From NCBI RefSeq assembly GCF_040581485.1, contig NC_090133.1, positions 18,972,001 to 19,036,000 of the forward strand: a stretch of DNA of 64,000 nt, written 5' to 3'. Each line of letters starts with the position of its first letter. Within the stretch, counting starts at the first letter, position 1. The DNA comes from Linepithema humile. Its lineage: Eukaryota > Arthropoda > Insecta > Hymenoptera > Formicidae. This document shows positions 1 to 12,519 of the stretch, piece after piece. The notes below the pieces were generated by a model. That model saw nothing but the letters and a program-made list of their open reading frames with translations, did no database searches and was not told the origin of the DNA. The translations under genes and the position numbers were made by a program.

Positions 1-1257
1 CAGCCGCTCAATCGTTTAATCGCACGCGAGGGGCAAGGTAAATCGGTCGGTCGTTAGAATCGATATTACAAGCTATGCGTTGTTACCTCATCACTTCATA
101 AAAATATATGTAGTATATATCTTGTATATATAATATACGCGCGCATAGGTATCTGTGTGTGTATATATATATGTATGTGTTGTATTGTATGTGTATACAG
201 GTGGGCCTGTAACTTTTTTTATTCGCTTCGGTACAACATTTTCTCTTTTTTTTCTTTTTCCCAACAATTGCATCTACGGTCGAGGATTTACGTACTAAGA
301 GTTACAATTTGTCGGAGTCTTCTTCGCTCGGGGCCGAAACGAGAGAAATTCGCTCATTCATCCATCCGTTCGAACACACAGCCACCCCCCTCCCTTCCGA
401 TCGTCGTGTATATAATATTGTACATGTACAGGAGCGAGTTATTTTTATACCTAAAGACGACGCACAACGCGACGACGCTTTTTCACGTTGCGTCCAATCA
501 TCGCGACGCACAAAATCGCGCGATGCCGATCGCGAGAGACGCATTTTTTTTTCTTCTTTTTATCAGCTAATTAACAAGTGTTAAAACTTTCAAGTTCAAC
601 ATCGAATGAGGCTTTTCTTCGAGAAGGCATATCCGCGACGACGCGAGGGCGTGCAATTTTTATTCTTTTTTTTTTCTTTGCTATTACGGTAACGCGTGAG
701 TGTGCCTTGCCTTGTACGCGCGTGGAAATACGCACGCACGTATCCGCGAGAGTATGAAACGCCGTCCGCGCTCTCGCGTACGCGCGTACGTGTGACAATG
801 TATATAACGATACATAACGCATGGGACTTCATTTACGAGGATTCAGACGAGTAGTTTTAACGCAATTACATTATATCGTAGTATTTCGATATACAGCATC
901 GAGGAATGATTCGTTTAATATATATATACGTCATATATATTCGCACATATTTCCTTTTTTTTTCTCTTTCGTTCGTTTCCCGATCAGACGACGACGAGAC
1001 TTACGATCTACATAGTAGTAGTTAGGCCTTGCATACAGTTGCGACGTATTGAGATCTAATCTTAAATACAGTTACATTTCACGACGGTTCGCTAGTTCGC
1101 AAAGAACGAAAAGGGAACAAGGTTCGCCACAAGTGTCCGAGCAGCGGAGTCGCAAAAGATTCTTCCTCGCAAGACGCGCGCGCGCGATGAAATTATCTCT
1201 ATTTCCTTTCCCTTTTAGCTCTTTTCCTCGCATCCCCTGGAAACGATACACGATCGA
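1..1257. other. Non-coding, no gene recognised
   Basis: Mixed CpG-containing and AT-rich sequence with short TA/TG microsatellites around 100-190. Open frames here are short, overlap on both strands and show no recognisable domain. It may be 3' flank of the minus-strand RING/cyclophilin gene or 5' flank of a gene outside the window; nothing in the sequence decides this. Confidence 0.5.
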
Positions 1258-1722
1258 AGGGAACGAAGGAGATAAACCTGCGCGAATATTTGACCTTTTG
1301 TTGTCTGACGAACGATTACCTCCTGACTTCGCGCACCCTCGCGGTTTCTTGTTAACAATCACAACTCGCACGATTTCTATTATATTGCAGATTCAGAATC
1401 TTAGCCGAACGAAAGAATCAATGTCATCGATGTAGCCAATAATGTGGAAGAATTTACAGTTCGTAACGTAAATTGCTCTTCTACATTATTGGCTACATCG
1501 ATGACATAATTCTTTCGTTCGGCTAAGATTCTAAATCTGCAATATAATAGAAATCGTGCGAGTTGTGATTGTTAACAAGAAACCGCGAAGGTGCTGATTG
1601 GGTGCTGATTGGGAGGGTGATAATTTCTCATTTCAAACGAGACGCCTGCGTTATAATGGATATTGTTCGTCAGAATGCAAAAAGTCAAATATTGGCGTGA
1701 GTTCATCTCCTTCATTCCCTTA
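1258..1722. repeat. Long imperfect inverted repeat (hairpin)
   Basis: Positions 1340-1451 and 1477-1587 are near-perfect reverse complements of about 111 nt separated by a loop of about 25 nt. The outer flanks (1258-1339 and 1588-1722) remain complementary but are clearly diverged and of unequal length. No coding potential is seen. It could be a foldback/MITE-type element or the source of a long hairpin RNA. The inner arms are much more alike than the outer ones, as expected if the inner part is newer or has been homogenised. Confidence 0.8.
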
Positions 1723-1723
1723 C

Positions 1724-1812
1724 AAATATATATATTTGTAAGAGAATATATATATTTGTAAGGGAAGTATATATATTTATATATACTTGAATATATATAT
1801 ATTTATACATAC

Positions 1813-1878
<66 letters not shown>

Positions 1879-2813
1879 CAAATATATATATAATCGTGCA
1901 TAATTGTGCACGATGCGTGGTCTGGTTGCCCCGATTTAAGTTTTCGCTACACTTAATTTCCCCAATTCTACACGTATTTTTTTCCTTTTATTCACTATCT
2001 AAGACCTAAAACATCAGCTGCGTTCGCAGCCAGGCGGAAAAAACTATCCCGCCGCAAATCGTGCGGCACTTTTCTTCTCTATATCACACCCGACGTGCGA
2101 TACGCGCTCTACGAATCATAACGTAGTGTAACAAGATAATTAACGCCGATAATAGTCAAAATAAACGTCGGACCTCTTTTCCCTCCCACCCCCCTCCCCC
2201 TAAAAAGAAAAACAAATACGTCGTATCAGCTAGAGAAGTCATATCGATATCACGGTCGATCTGAGGTACGTATGTGTGTCGATCATCGTCGTTATTGTTA
2301 GCAGAATCTCGTATCGATTCCCGGTCAATAGCAAAATATGGATTTTTTTTATCTCTTTTTCATCTTCTCGCACGCGCCAACGTTTTAAAAATAGATTCGA
2401 CATCTTTAGACACTATTGTATTAATAGTTAATTAAGTTGCGTGACTCGTACGGAGCGTTCGAGGATTCGCGGAGCTAATAAACGTGTCGCGACAGTGTCC
2501 CCGGGCAAACATACGCGGCGTGTGTAATAGTATAGTAATAATCGTCTCCCGTCGTCGGACAATTACGTGTAACACGATTTCTTTTTTGTATATATATATA
2601 TATATATAGATATATATATTTTTTTTTCTTATATATAGGTTTCTCTTACGGCCGAACGCGCGAGTCGGGGATACCGTCGCGACTTTCCTTCGGTTATCTA
2701 TAGCGGGAAAACGTGTGTACGGCGTTTCATATAATATATAAGGGGTATGGGCATCTCTGTCCTTAGAGATCCTGACCCACGCTACAACAAACCGCGCGAC
2801 GACAGCGTAAATG
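1724..2813. repeat. AT microsatellites and 3' flank of the RING/cyclophilin gene
   Basis: It holds an (AT)n run at about 1817-1876, a 24-base palindrome at 1720-1743 and a second TA run near 2588-2620. The rest is probably 3' UTR or downstream flank of the minus-strand gene that stops at 2814. No convincing exon is seen. Confidence 0.6.
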
Positions 2814-5538
2814 TTACAATTTACCGCACTTCGTGATTAGAATACTCTTGGTAGGCTTGCCGGTCTGATCGCCGAACGTAGATATCTTCTCCACCAACTC
2901 CAGGCCCTCGATCACGTGACCGAAGATGCCGGTGAAGCCGCGCATCTCCTGCAGTATTATGCGAAACTGCGAGCCGACCATACCGAGGTTGTCGTGCCGC
3001 TTCTGCGTCCGTCTCATGCCCACCGCGCCCCTGACCGCCGGGAACTTGGTGTCGTCTGGCATAAAATAGCCCTCCTCGAATATGCTGCGCCCGCCGCGGC
3101 CGTTATTAAGCTCGAAGTCGCCCGTGATCACGGATTCGCCCTCCCAGCACTGGAATATCGTACAACCCTTGTAGCCGACCCCTGCCTCCCCCGTCGATAG
3201 CACGCTGAAGTTCTTCGCCATCTTCGGCGCCGCGTCTGGTCGCACCTCGATGACGATGCGCCCGTGTGGCGAGCCGTTCACTTCGATGTTGAAGTAGTAC
3301 AAGGGATACGGATTCGCCGGGCCCCGCGTAAGTGTTGCCGTTATCGCGTTGGACGGCGGTTGGGGGGACGAGTGGACGGGCACTAGACTGCCGCCGCCTG
3401 CACCGCCGGTACCGTCGGGCATGAACGTTGACTGCTGCTGCGGATGTAGTATCGCGTTGGGCGGCGCGGGCGGTACGGGTTTAACGGACGGTGAGCCGGG
3501 TGGAATGAGAAGCTGCTGCGGTGCCTGATTCGGTCCCGGTGGCGGCGCCGGCGGACCCTGATGAACATGAACCGAGCCCGGCGGTGCCTGCGGCGGCGGT
3601 GGCATCATGCTCGAGTGATGATACTCCATCGAGCCGTTCTGCAGGTGCTGCTTGCTGACGACGTGGCGCGTGTACAATTGGGACATGCAGTAATTCGCGA
3701 GGAACAGTATCGGGTTCTGCGAGGCCGCTAAATGATTCGGCAGACGACCATTGCCTTGAGGGACGATCGGATCCCCCGTGTGAATGCCCGCCAATGCCTG
3801 CTTCAGCAGAGCGAAATCGAAAATCACGCCGGAATTGCCAATGAGATCATCCAGCTGACACTGCAGCATCATCTCCTGATACTTAGATTGCAGCCTCTGT
3901 TTTTCAAGTACTAGTTGTGAATGCAAGCTATATACGTCACCCGGAGTTTCGCTCATCTGCAATCCGGCCTTCGTCTTCCCTAGGGTCTCGCGCGCGTCCG
4001 TTATCTCGGGAAAATGGCCCCAGCCGTTTTGCAGATCCGTCTCTACATGCGTCTTCAGCGTGACGCAAGCTTCCAGCACCTTTATCAGGAATTCGCGTTG
4101 CTGCATAGCCAGTCTTTGAATCTCCGTCGACAATTTACCCACGGCGACTAATTCCAGTTGAACCTGCGAAAACGAACCATAGGATTTTTCCTGTCGTTAG
4201 TTTTCCTCCAATTCTTCAAACCGATCCCTCGAAACTTGGACTGACAGCGAAAAACAACTTACGTCGGATATGAGCTGTTCTTTGGCATCGGTCTGCGATT
4301 TAATCTGATGACCCGGGTGCTCCTGTGGAGCGCACGCTCTACAAAGCGCCGTGCAACATGTCGCACACCACAATGCCAGTGGCATTCCGTGCGTGTGACA
4401 GTTCTCGCTCTGCGAAAAATATCAAGCGTCATCGGCCGTTTATGCCATAAACACAAAAAAATTGCAATCTCTCGCAATATTATAAATAACGAATTTTTTT
4501 ATATTTCGAAAAACAAAATGCGCAATCGTAAAAATATCGCAAACTCGGAAATAGCCGTTCGAGAGAAGAAGAGAGTAATGAAAGCTTTTATAACATCATC
4601 CTATTATTGCCGGGAACGTTTTTTCTCAGTACGGCTTCGCGACGCGTCTTCTCCGTCGCGTATACGCATATGCATTATGCGTTTTGCATTCGAAACGAAC
4701 GTCCTTTTCAACGCCAAGAATTTATATGTAGCGACATTGTATTTTCCCATGATCTTTCCGCAAATAAATCTATAGTATGTACTGCTCTCTTAAATTTGTA
4801 TAACATTGCGACGTTGCAATCTATACAATTAATTTATTATCATGCAAACATAAATTAATTATCGAATTAAAACGAGAGAATTAATTTATCATTTTTTAAT
4901 CATGTATCGTTATTCTTGTTTCAATTCGATATCATCATCTAATTTTCATCTCGCATTTCAAATAAATTTTATAGGAAGAGCGTGAAATTTAAATAAATCA
5001 ACAATCGCATAATTTAACTTTCAAGCCTACAAATACTATTGCGGAAATATAGTTTCAAAGTTCGTATTATTTCACAGTTTATCATACTTGCTAATCTGAA
5101 ACACTATTTCCTCATTTTAGTCTCTCAAAATTAATCCAAATATAGGGTTATGAATCCGATGAGGTTGAGATTTAAAAGAATTTTATTGAAGCATAAAATA
5201 ATCGATTCATCATTCATTACCTTCCTCTCCTTGTCGCCGGGTTTGCCGGACGTGTTATTCGTCGTGATCTTGAGACGCGACAGGTTGTTGGCTAGAGCAA
5301 GTAGAGCAGAGTGAGTTGGTAGAGCGTCCGGGCCCTGGTCACCTAGGTCCGTCTTCTTCCAGCAGTGCGCGCAGAACAAGTCGCGTCCCTTCAATAGAGT
5401 GTTCTCGATGCAGCGCAGGCAGAAGTAGTGCTTGCAGCTGAGGTACTTGGGACATTGCTCCACGTCATTGTACTTCTGGTTGCAATAACCGCAAAGCGTT
5501 AGCTCCTCCACGTCCGTTAGCACGCTCGGATCCAGCAT
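2814..5538 (-). CDS. RING/B-box/coiled-coil protein with C-terminal cyclophilin-like domain
   Basis: Three coding exons join in phase 0: 5538-5221, 4409-4263 and 4163-2814, giving 604 residues. Exon 1 encodes a C3HC4 RING finger (CGYC, CKH, CLRC, CAHC; about residues 15-65), exon 2 a B-box zinc finger (CHTH...CATCC...CRAC...HPGH), and exon 3 a helical region, a Pro/Gly-rich linker and a cyclophilin fold of about 165 residues ending TKCGKL. RING plus B-box plus coiled coil is the TRIM arrangement, so an E3 ubiquitin ligase role is inferred. In the cyclophilin domain GSQF and the GGRSIF loop are kept, but the FHRI position holding the catalytic Arg of cyclophilin A reads FQCW, so isomerase activity is doubtful and the domain may only bind. 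The start is the first ATG in frame; a ttccag lies directly before it, so an upstream non-coding exon is possible. Confidence 0.88.
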
Positions 5539-8500
5539 CTGGAAGCGCAACACGTGCGTGTATATCTTTGCCTCGCGATTTTATCGTATACACACACACG
5601 GACACACGTAGGATGCGTAAATCTCGTAACGCTTCAAAAAAGAAACAACGTGTAGTCGTCGCAAGATAAAATTTCCATTGCAGCCGAATTAGAATTTGCA
5701 ATTCTAATCGTCGCAGTCGTCCTGATCGTAAAATTTGTACGGCGACTTGAATCGATTTGTCGCTCGAGACGAACATTTTGTCGTACGGATCGTCATTGTC
5801 ACATGAATTTTATTCGTCACTGTTGTTCGTTTTAACGGAATCCGTCATTTCATCCATTCCGTTCGATTATTTCGGAGAAATTTTAGTTATCGGACTAATA
5901 TTACGAACTCTAAAGTGTACGGACGTAGCGCCAACGAATCGCAACGACGTTCGAAATCGCTTAGATGTTTACCTTCTAAATGATTCAAGATAAAAATCCG
6001 AAGGATCGCGTGCGGTGTACAAATCGAGTGCGCGCGATTTATTTAGACGTGACAAATCTCTCTCTTTCCCTCTCTTTCGTTCTTTCTCTCACATACGGAA
6101 GATGTTTCTAACAGAGCAAACTTTACCGTCAGGCACGTGTGCACAGGAATGTCCGATTCAAACAGGACGTACTTCATTTACGCGCGAGGAAAAACCCCTA
6201 CGAGGTCAAGTCGTCATCCGCGAATGTAAACAAACCAGCTTCGTATACACTACCGCCCGTCTCTCTCTCTCTCTCTCTCGCCTTGCTCCGCTTTTTTTTC
6301 TTTCACACCATCGCTTTTTCGCACGGGGTTTCGCTCTCTCGAGAATTACTACATTACTATGATCTACGCGCCGCCGCCGCCGACCGTAGACTCGTCTGCA
6401 ATTCCGCCGTCGTTATCCCGGTGGACTTTCCCGATTTCAAGTACGTGCGGCACGAAAACCTCTGCCGCCGCCGCCGCGTCGGCCCATATTCCTTGACCTA
6501 TATCGCACTCGTGCGTCATCGAGTCATCGACGTTTCCTCGTTAACGGATGTTTCTTGCGCGCGAACAAGAACAAGCGTCTTGCATCGCGGCATCGTTTGT
6601 GTCCTATATACAATGTGTAACATCCTTTGCTAGCTGATCCTCCCGTTTGCTCGCTCGAGCTGTGGCTGCTTTTGGCCGAGATTCGCTGAATGCGATTCGG
6701 GTGAGCGGGAGAATCGATAGGACGCGACGTACACGTGACGACGGTAAACACTCGCCAACGCGCGGCCGTTCGATGCACGCTCGAGAAACCGCGATGACCG
6801 GGCCGCTAAAAGGCGGGAAAGCGCGCCCGACTTGAGCTCGTCCGTGAACGCGACACCGTTCGCCCTTAATCCTTCCGACACTTGTTTGCTTCATCAGAAA
6901 AAAAACATCTCGACCATTCTAAAAAAATTTTCAATAGTTTATCAATGATTCAAGTACTGTAAATTGCGAGAATAATATATTGCACAAGATAATTGAAGAA
7001 TTACGTCTTAAAATTCTGCATTTTGAAACATATGCCATATTTAGAAAACTTGTCCTGATATCCAATCTTGGTTGTCAATAAAAACATCTATATAAACAAG
7101 ATATTTCAATTTTAGCGGAATGTCTCTGATATCTTATTTACTCTGAGTTTATTTCATATAAAGGAAAAATTTAAATTTAAAAGAACGATAATTATTTTGA
7201 TCAATGCATATGACATTTATTAATATATCGCAAATAGGACTTGCTTAATCGTTTAAAATTAAAGATAAAGAAAGATGAATATATATTTGCGGTTTTTAAA
7301 TTAAATTTTCTAGAAAATATTCAAACACTTTTGTATTGAAGAGCTTCACTTAATCATGATTAAGTGAAACTTATTGAAAATTTGACATTAACAATACTAT
7401 TTTAATTTATAAAATTTTACTTACAGTTTCGGTAAACACATTAATACAAATATCTAACCTTTGGCCAGAGCTTGATGTTGATGTCTGATTTACCAATGAT
7501 TTATCGTTAATTAATCGCGATTGATTAATTCTCTCTCTCTCTCTCTCTCTCTTTCTGTTTGTATCGTAGCGAAATATATTTATAAAAGCATACGAAATTG
7601 CTTATCGAAATGTAAATTTTGAAGTTATCTAAGTGCAGTCTTTCTTAGAAATGTTTAGAGCAATATAATTCGCAAGACCGACATTTATGGTTGTTTCCTG
7701 TACATTCATAAAAGTATAAAGAACAATTTTTATTTTTCAAGAAATTACTATACCGCTCCTTAAAGGATTAGAGGTTCTAACTTATTTATAAATATGGAAT
7801 CCTTACGCTTCCAAGAATGACTGCGAGTAGTCGAGTCAGAGCGATGTTTTCAAAACCCTGCCAGCCACATGTTTCGCGTTTCGTTCGCGTGCCTGCCATA
7901 TTCCGCGGATCATCCGGCCTCGCGCGTGCTCGCGAAATTCCTAAGTTAGGTAGACTCGGCGTTCAACGCGATATCGGCACGCGATAGATAAGTCATTATG
8001 CAACGACAGGCTTCGAAGAGGAAGCTCGCTGGTAACAAGCGGGCAGGCGGGCGGGCGAACGAGCGAGCGAGCGAGCGAGCAAGCGAGCAAGCGAGGGAGA
8101 GAAAGAGAGAGAGAAAGAAAATAACACCTCGCAACGCTCGCACGCATGCGTTGGAAATCCCGCCAAAACCGTCGCGAGGAGAACGGAGCACGGGCGCTTC
8201 GGGATTCGCCATTCTTTAAGCGCCGCGAAGTGCCTCCTCTCGCGCGCACTGCCGTGAGGAAGAGCGGTGCAAAGGGAAGGGAGAGAGGGGGATGAGTCCT
8301 CGAACCGGGGGGGCCGGCGGGAGGGAGAGTACGTGTATCGAGTGTTCGCGGCACTTCTTCGCGACGTCGTGTCGCGCACTGCATGCGTACAATGCACACA
8401 CACATGCGACTGAATCACCCGTTCCTCTCCAAACTCTCGTGGTGTATTACCTGCGATAGCTACGTCGATCGCGACGAGTCGACATTCGGGTCGGAAACCG

Positions 8501-9803
8501 CTGGCGGACTACTGCGTGTCAGACAGATTCCGCGGGAACGTTGTGCGCGCTTCGTCTCGCTCTTTTCCCCTCCGTCTCTGGATATGCGCGCGCGCGCGCG
8601 CACTTCGATATCTCTTCCTCTCTTTCTCCCTCATTCTCGCGATTCGGCATGCCTTCTCTCTCATTCACACAGCGTCGATCTCTTTGCACATTGCTCACAT
8701 ACAGGCATTCTCATGTAAAGGCACGCAATATACAGGCACACGTGTATACATCCAGACGCTCCAATTCTTTCTTTCACCCCGCTAACTTTCCCTCTCTCTC
8801 TCTTTCTCGCTCTTTAGACCGTAGGATTCTGTAAGTGCTTCCGTACCCTGTATACGTTCGCGATCGTTTCCTTGCCGCGCTATGGAGGCTGATCGTTGGC
8901 ACTCGTCACTTACGGCGCGTGCCGCGACGACGTTCACTGCGCGACGATATACGCTCGGCCGTGTACGATTTGGCGGCAGCGGCTTTGACTTACATCGGTC
9001 CTGACGTGCCGCGCGCGGTTCCGCTCGCACCGAACAACAACCACCACCACCACGAGCACCAATCACTACCACCAATATCGTTGTCGTCGTGTCGTCGTTA
9101 CCGTCGTTATCGTTGTCGTTGCTGTCGTCGTTGCTGTCGTTGTCCTCGTCGCCGCTGCTGCTGTCGCGAGACCCCCTCGTGTATTTTCTATTTTATTTTT
9201 TCCCTTTACTACAAGATACGTATACGTATTCTCTCTCTCGCTCTCTCTCTCTCTCTTTCGCTCTCGCTCTCGCTCTCTCTGCCTACTGTGTGTCGTGTGT
9301 GTATATAGATACTTTTTGTACTTTTCGCGTTACGTGTTTATACGTGTTTATCGAACGTCGTGAGTGTTACTGTGGATAACATAACGACGGCGTGCCGGTT
9401 TACGCGGCGTGGCTACGGCCTTAGCTCGTGTAAACGTTTTGCCACATCATGATGTTTGGTTCACTAAACTAACCACTAGCATGGCGACGACGACCGACCG
9501 ACCGACCGACCGACACACACCGCGGCGCGCGCTAGTCGCTTACGCTTACGCGCTTTGTCGTTCCCCTCTTTTCTCCCCTCTTTTCTTGACCGCTCTACAT
9601 AGCCCTATCGTCGCGTTGTCGCGCTGATGCACTCGACGCACGCGCGACAAACAGCGCCGCATAGTGCATTCATGATGCATTATAAACTTGCTTTTATAGC
9701 GGGAAAACACAAACCGTTGGAAAGACCTTTACAATCGACACAGAATTTTTTCTTTATAAATCTAACGAATTTAATTGTAATAACGTGATTTTTTTCTGTT
9801 TAG
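5539..9803. other. CpG-rich promoter-like blocks and microsatellites, no exon recognised
   Basis: 5539-6890 and 7900-9650 are CpG-rich with pyrimidine tracts, (TC)n runs (about 6260-6280, 7530-7552, 9225-9280), a GAGC/GAGA-rich run (about 8055-8110) and GTC/GTT triplet repeats (about 9076-9170). 6890-7900 is AT-rich. Such blocks fit promoters or 5' leaders, possibly for the minus-strand RING/cyclophilin gene. I looked for the N-terminal exons of NPLOC4 here because its 3' exons follow, and did not find them. Many open frames in this stretch are low-complexity products of the repeats. Confidence 0.5.
7345..7368. repeat. 24-bp perfect palindrome
   Basis: TTCACTTAATCA is followed directly by its reverse complement TGATTAAGTGAA. 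It lies in AT-rich non-coding DNA. Function unknown; it could be a dimeric homeodomain-type site or chance. Confidence 0.7.
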
Positions 9804-10998
9804 GAGAAAGACACGTATGGAAACGAAGTAACAAGACTAGCAAGACCTTTGCCAGTAGAATACTTATTGGTAGATGTACCTGCATCTACACCACTCACTC
9901 CCCAGTTTACTTTTTTCACGGATGATAACATCACTCCATTTCCAGTTGAGAACAGGTATTGTATTCAAGTGAGCCTATAAAACACAAATACATTAATATA
10001 TTTCTAATCACATTAATATCTTCCTCTATTTCAGACAAGTCGATGGACAAGTCCAGGAGTTCAATGCATTATGCACTTACATGCAACAATTCAGTGCTGA
10101 TCAATTCATGGAGGCAACTTCTGATTTTCATTTACTACTCTTTATTGCCACCATGGACATGTATCCGATGAAGGTATAACTAATCAGTATTTGCAATATC
10201 TTACCAATAATGAAATTATCAATGATAATTACTGACAAATATTTTATCCCGCAGGATCACATGTTACCGTTGCTCGAAGCTATTCGCGCCAAGGACAAGC
10301 GGAAAGCATTGGAATGGGCGCAATCTGAGCACTGGGCGACGGTGGAGCAGCTGATATCCGCGGCCTCTACATCATCACGTCCTTCGCAAACCATGTCCTT
10401 CGGTAGTAACTCAAGGACGTCATCTTCTGCAACAACGGAAAGAAGCGGAGGCATAGGCGTCGGTGCAGAGCCGATCGCGAATCCGTCTCCTGATCAAGCT
10501 CTCTGGACTTGTTCTCACTGCACTTTTCTGAATGCTGCAGACTTAGCAGTTTGCGAGATGTGCAATCTGCCAAGGTACTCATAATAAATTGTCAAAAGCG
10601 TTAATGATGAATTCCACGTGCGTTTAAAGGGTGCTGTCTTTAAATCTACTATTTCGCTTCCGCAGGATTTGACACGTACACATCCTCGCGGACATAACAA
10701 TTGTTTTCTACGCATCTTTGGCCTTATTTATGAGTGAATAAAAAAAAGAAACAACGCCGAAGTACCTTCCCTACTGACGTATATTTTCCCCTCCCTAAGC
10801 TTTTTTCTGACACATTTTTTATTTACAGCTAATTTGCAACAGTCCATCTAGATAATTTAGATACTAACAAGGTGTCTTGTGAAATTCTGACATCTGAATT
10901 GATTCTAACAGATTGGAAAGATTTATTATGAATTTTTATATGTTTGCAGAGAAGATGTCGAGGAATATGACGAGGAAATGATGAGGGAGTTGTTTTGA
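9804..10998 (+). CDS. NPLOC4: NPLOC4 (Npl4), C-terminal exons only
   Basis: Exons 9804-9955, 10035-10173, 10255-10574 and 10950-10998 join in frame for about 219 residues. The first begins EKDTYGNEVTRLARPLPVEY, which matches the conserved Npl4 segment (human has NEITQLARPLPVEYLI); FHLLLFIATMDMYP and WATVEQL follow. A RanBP2/NZF-type zinc finger (WTCSHCTFLN...CEMCNLPR) binds ubiquitin in this family. Npl4 partners Ufd1 as the substrate-recruiting adaptor of the p97/VCP unfoldase in ER-associated and other ubiquitin-dependent degradation. The last exon adds the acidic end REDVEEYDEEMMRELF. Read-through at 10575 gives LPRYS-stop instead, and an acceptor before 10665 gives LPRI-stop. The N-terminal two thirds of the protein is not in the window. 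Confidence 0.88.
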
Positions 10999-11431
10999 TA
11001 ACGAACTCAAGATTTCAAAGTATTAAAACTTAATTGTTGCTGTTACAATTACAGCTTGCAAAGAAATTTGTGTTAATACTATGAAATTAGACAATTTATA
11101 ATAGCTGGATTTGATATGGTAAAATCAACATAGATTGTATGTATATTATATAGGTATTTCTTTCACACACAAATGTCAGTTGACTATTATTTCTCAACAT
11201 GGGATACTTGTGTATTACAATATGTGGGAAAGTTTATTACGAAGCAATTATTACAAATAAAAACTACAGTATATAATAATGATAAATAATTGATTGAAAA
11301 ATGTAAGTATATAAGCTAAATAATTATAGATCCAATATTTACTTGAATAATATATTTAAAATCAAATTTCTTTTATCTTTAACATATATAGATTAAAATT
11401 TACATATACAGATTTCTCTTCTTTCCAATCT
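10999..11431. other. Intergenic 3' flanks between convergent NPLOC4 and TPRKB
   Basis: AT-rich sequence between two convergent genes, containing AATAAA-type motifs near 11255-11290. Nothing else is seen. Confidence 0.5.
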
Positions 11432-11971
11432 TCACTTTATTGACATGAATTCTTTACTACTAATTCTTGATACAATAGCATCGGTAAGACTAGAGACACA
11501 CAGTTCATCTTCGTCAATCTTATAAGTCTTCTTAATAAGATTTACATCTGTAAACTCTTGTATTCTTGAAATAGGTATTCTCTCTCCTTTGATACTTCCT
11601 AAAACCTCTAATATGGGTTGTTCCTCATCAAGCTTGTGTATCAGTATCACCAAAATATTTTTATCGCTGTTACTAATGCCATAATCAGTCAAGGAACGTG
11701 ATATGTTTTTCGACATAGACAGACAATATAAAATCTCTGTATATACAGTCCTGGTGATCAATCGATTCTGTTTAGCGTTGACGGCGGCTTTGTTGGCAGC
11801 TACCACCGCTTGAAACGCATCGCTAATAAGTGAAGCCTTCACCACGCAACAATGCAGTTTGCCGATAATGATTTTCTCGCGTACTTTGGAGATATTTGTG
11901 ACGTTAGTAAATAAAAGCAATGTACAGTGCAGTCCCGTTTCCTGATCCAGTTCAACGCAATAATTATCCAT
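11432..11971 (-). CDS. TPRKB: TPRKB / Cgi121, KEOPS complex subunit
   Basis: A single-exon frame of 179 residues beginning MDNYCVELDQETGLHCTLLL. It matches human TPRKB along its whole length: a CTLLLFTNV start, FQAVVAANKAAV (human has FQILVAANKAV), TRTVYTEILYCLS, ISRSLTDYGIS and a C-terminal LTDAIVSRISSKEF. In KEOPS, Cgi121/TPRKB binds the Bud32/PRPK kinase and tRNA and supports Kae1-dependent N6-threonylcarbamoylation of A37 of ANN-decoding tRNAs. Length is normal for the family (human 175). The ATG at 11971 follows in-frame stops, so the start is secure. Confidence 0.95.
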   Translation of the reverse strand: MDNYCVELDQETGLHCTLLLFTNVTNISKVREKIIIGKLHCCVVKASLISDAFQAVVAANKAAVNAKQNRLITRTVYTEILYCLSMSKNISRSLTDYGISNSDKNILVILIHKLDEEQPILEVLGSIKGERIPISRIQEFTDVNLIKKTYKIDEDELCVSSLTDAIVSRISSKEFMSIK

Positions 11972-12472
11972 TTTAGTTTAGATAATTATAAATAATAATA
12001 TTAATAACTTTAAATGGTTAAAAATACTGTCATATATTTTGATTCTATCTAGTTGCTGTTTAGAAAGTGTTGCCAACTCGCAATAATTTAATTACTAACT
12101 TTATGCCAAATTTACATTGCAGCAATCATTTGATGTATGTACATTTGATGTCCAATAAAAAACTGCTTTCTAGAGCCAAATATGACGATAAAGAAAGTCT
12201 CTAAAAATTACGTCTTGTATATTGGACAGCAAATACAATGTAAATCGACCATAAAAAATGGCGGCATTGTCTTTTCCGTTATACTTAACAATTGGCGGTA
12301 TTTCTACCTTCATTTCTTTTCTGTTGTCTTCCATGCAGGTAGGTAGATGCGTAAGTACGTCACATAAAATGAATATATAATAAAACTTTATTGTTTATGC
12401 GCTTTCCCAACTTTATTTGTTGCAAAAACGCAAGCAATCCCGGCGATGCATAAATCACAGTTACCTTATGTG

Positions 12473-12519
<47 letters not shown>

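Noticed and set aside
157..1435. Several overlapping open frames of 60-137 codons on both strands
   Set aside because: They overlap each other in different frames, are rich in Arg/Ser/Tyr from CpG and TA repeats, and contain no domain; typical chance frames.
7941..9627. Long open frames rich in Ser/Leu/Arg
   Set aside because: Produced by GAGC, CTCT and GTC repeats, open on both strands at once; low complexity rather than genes.
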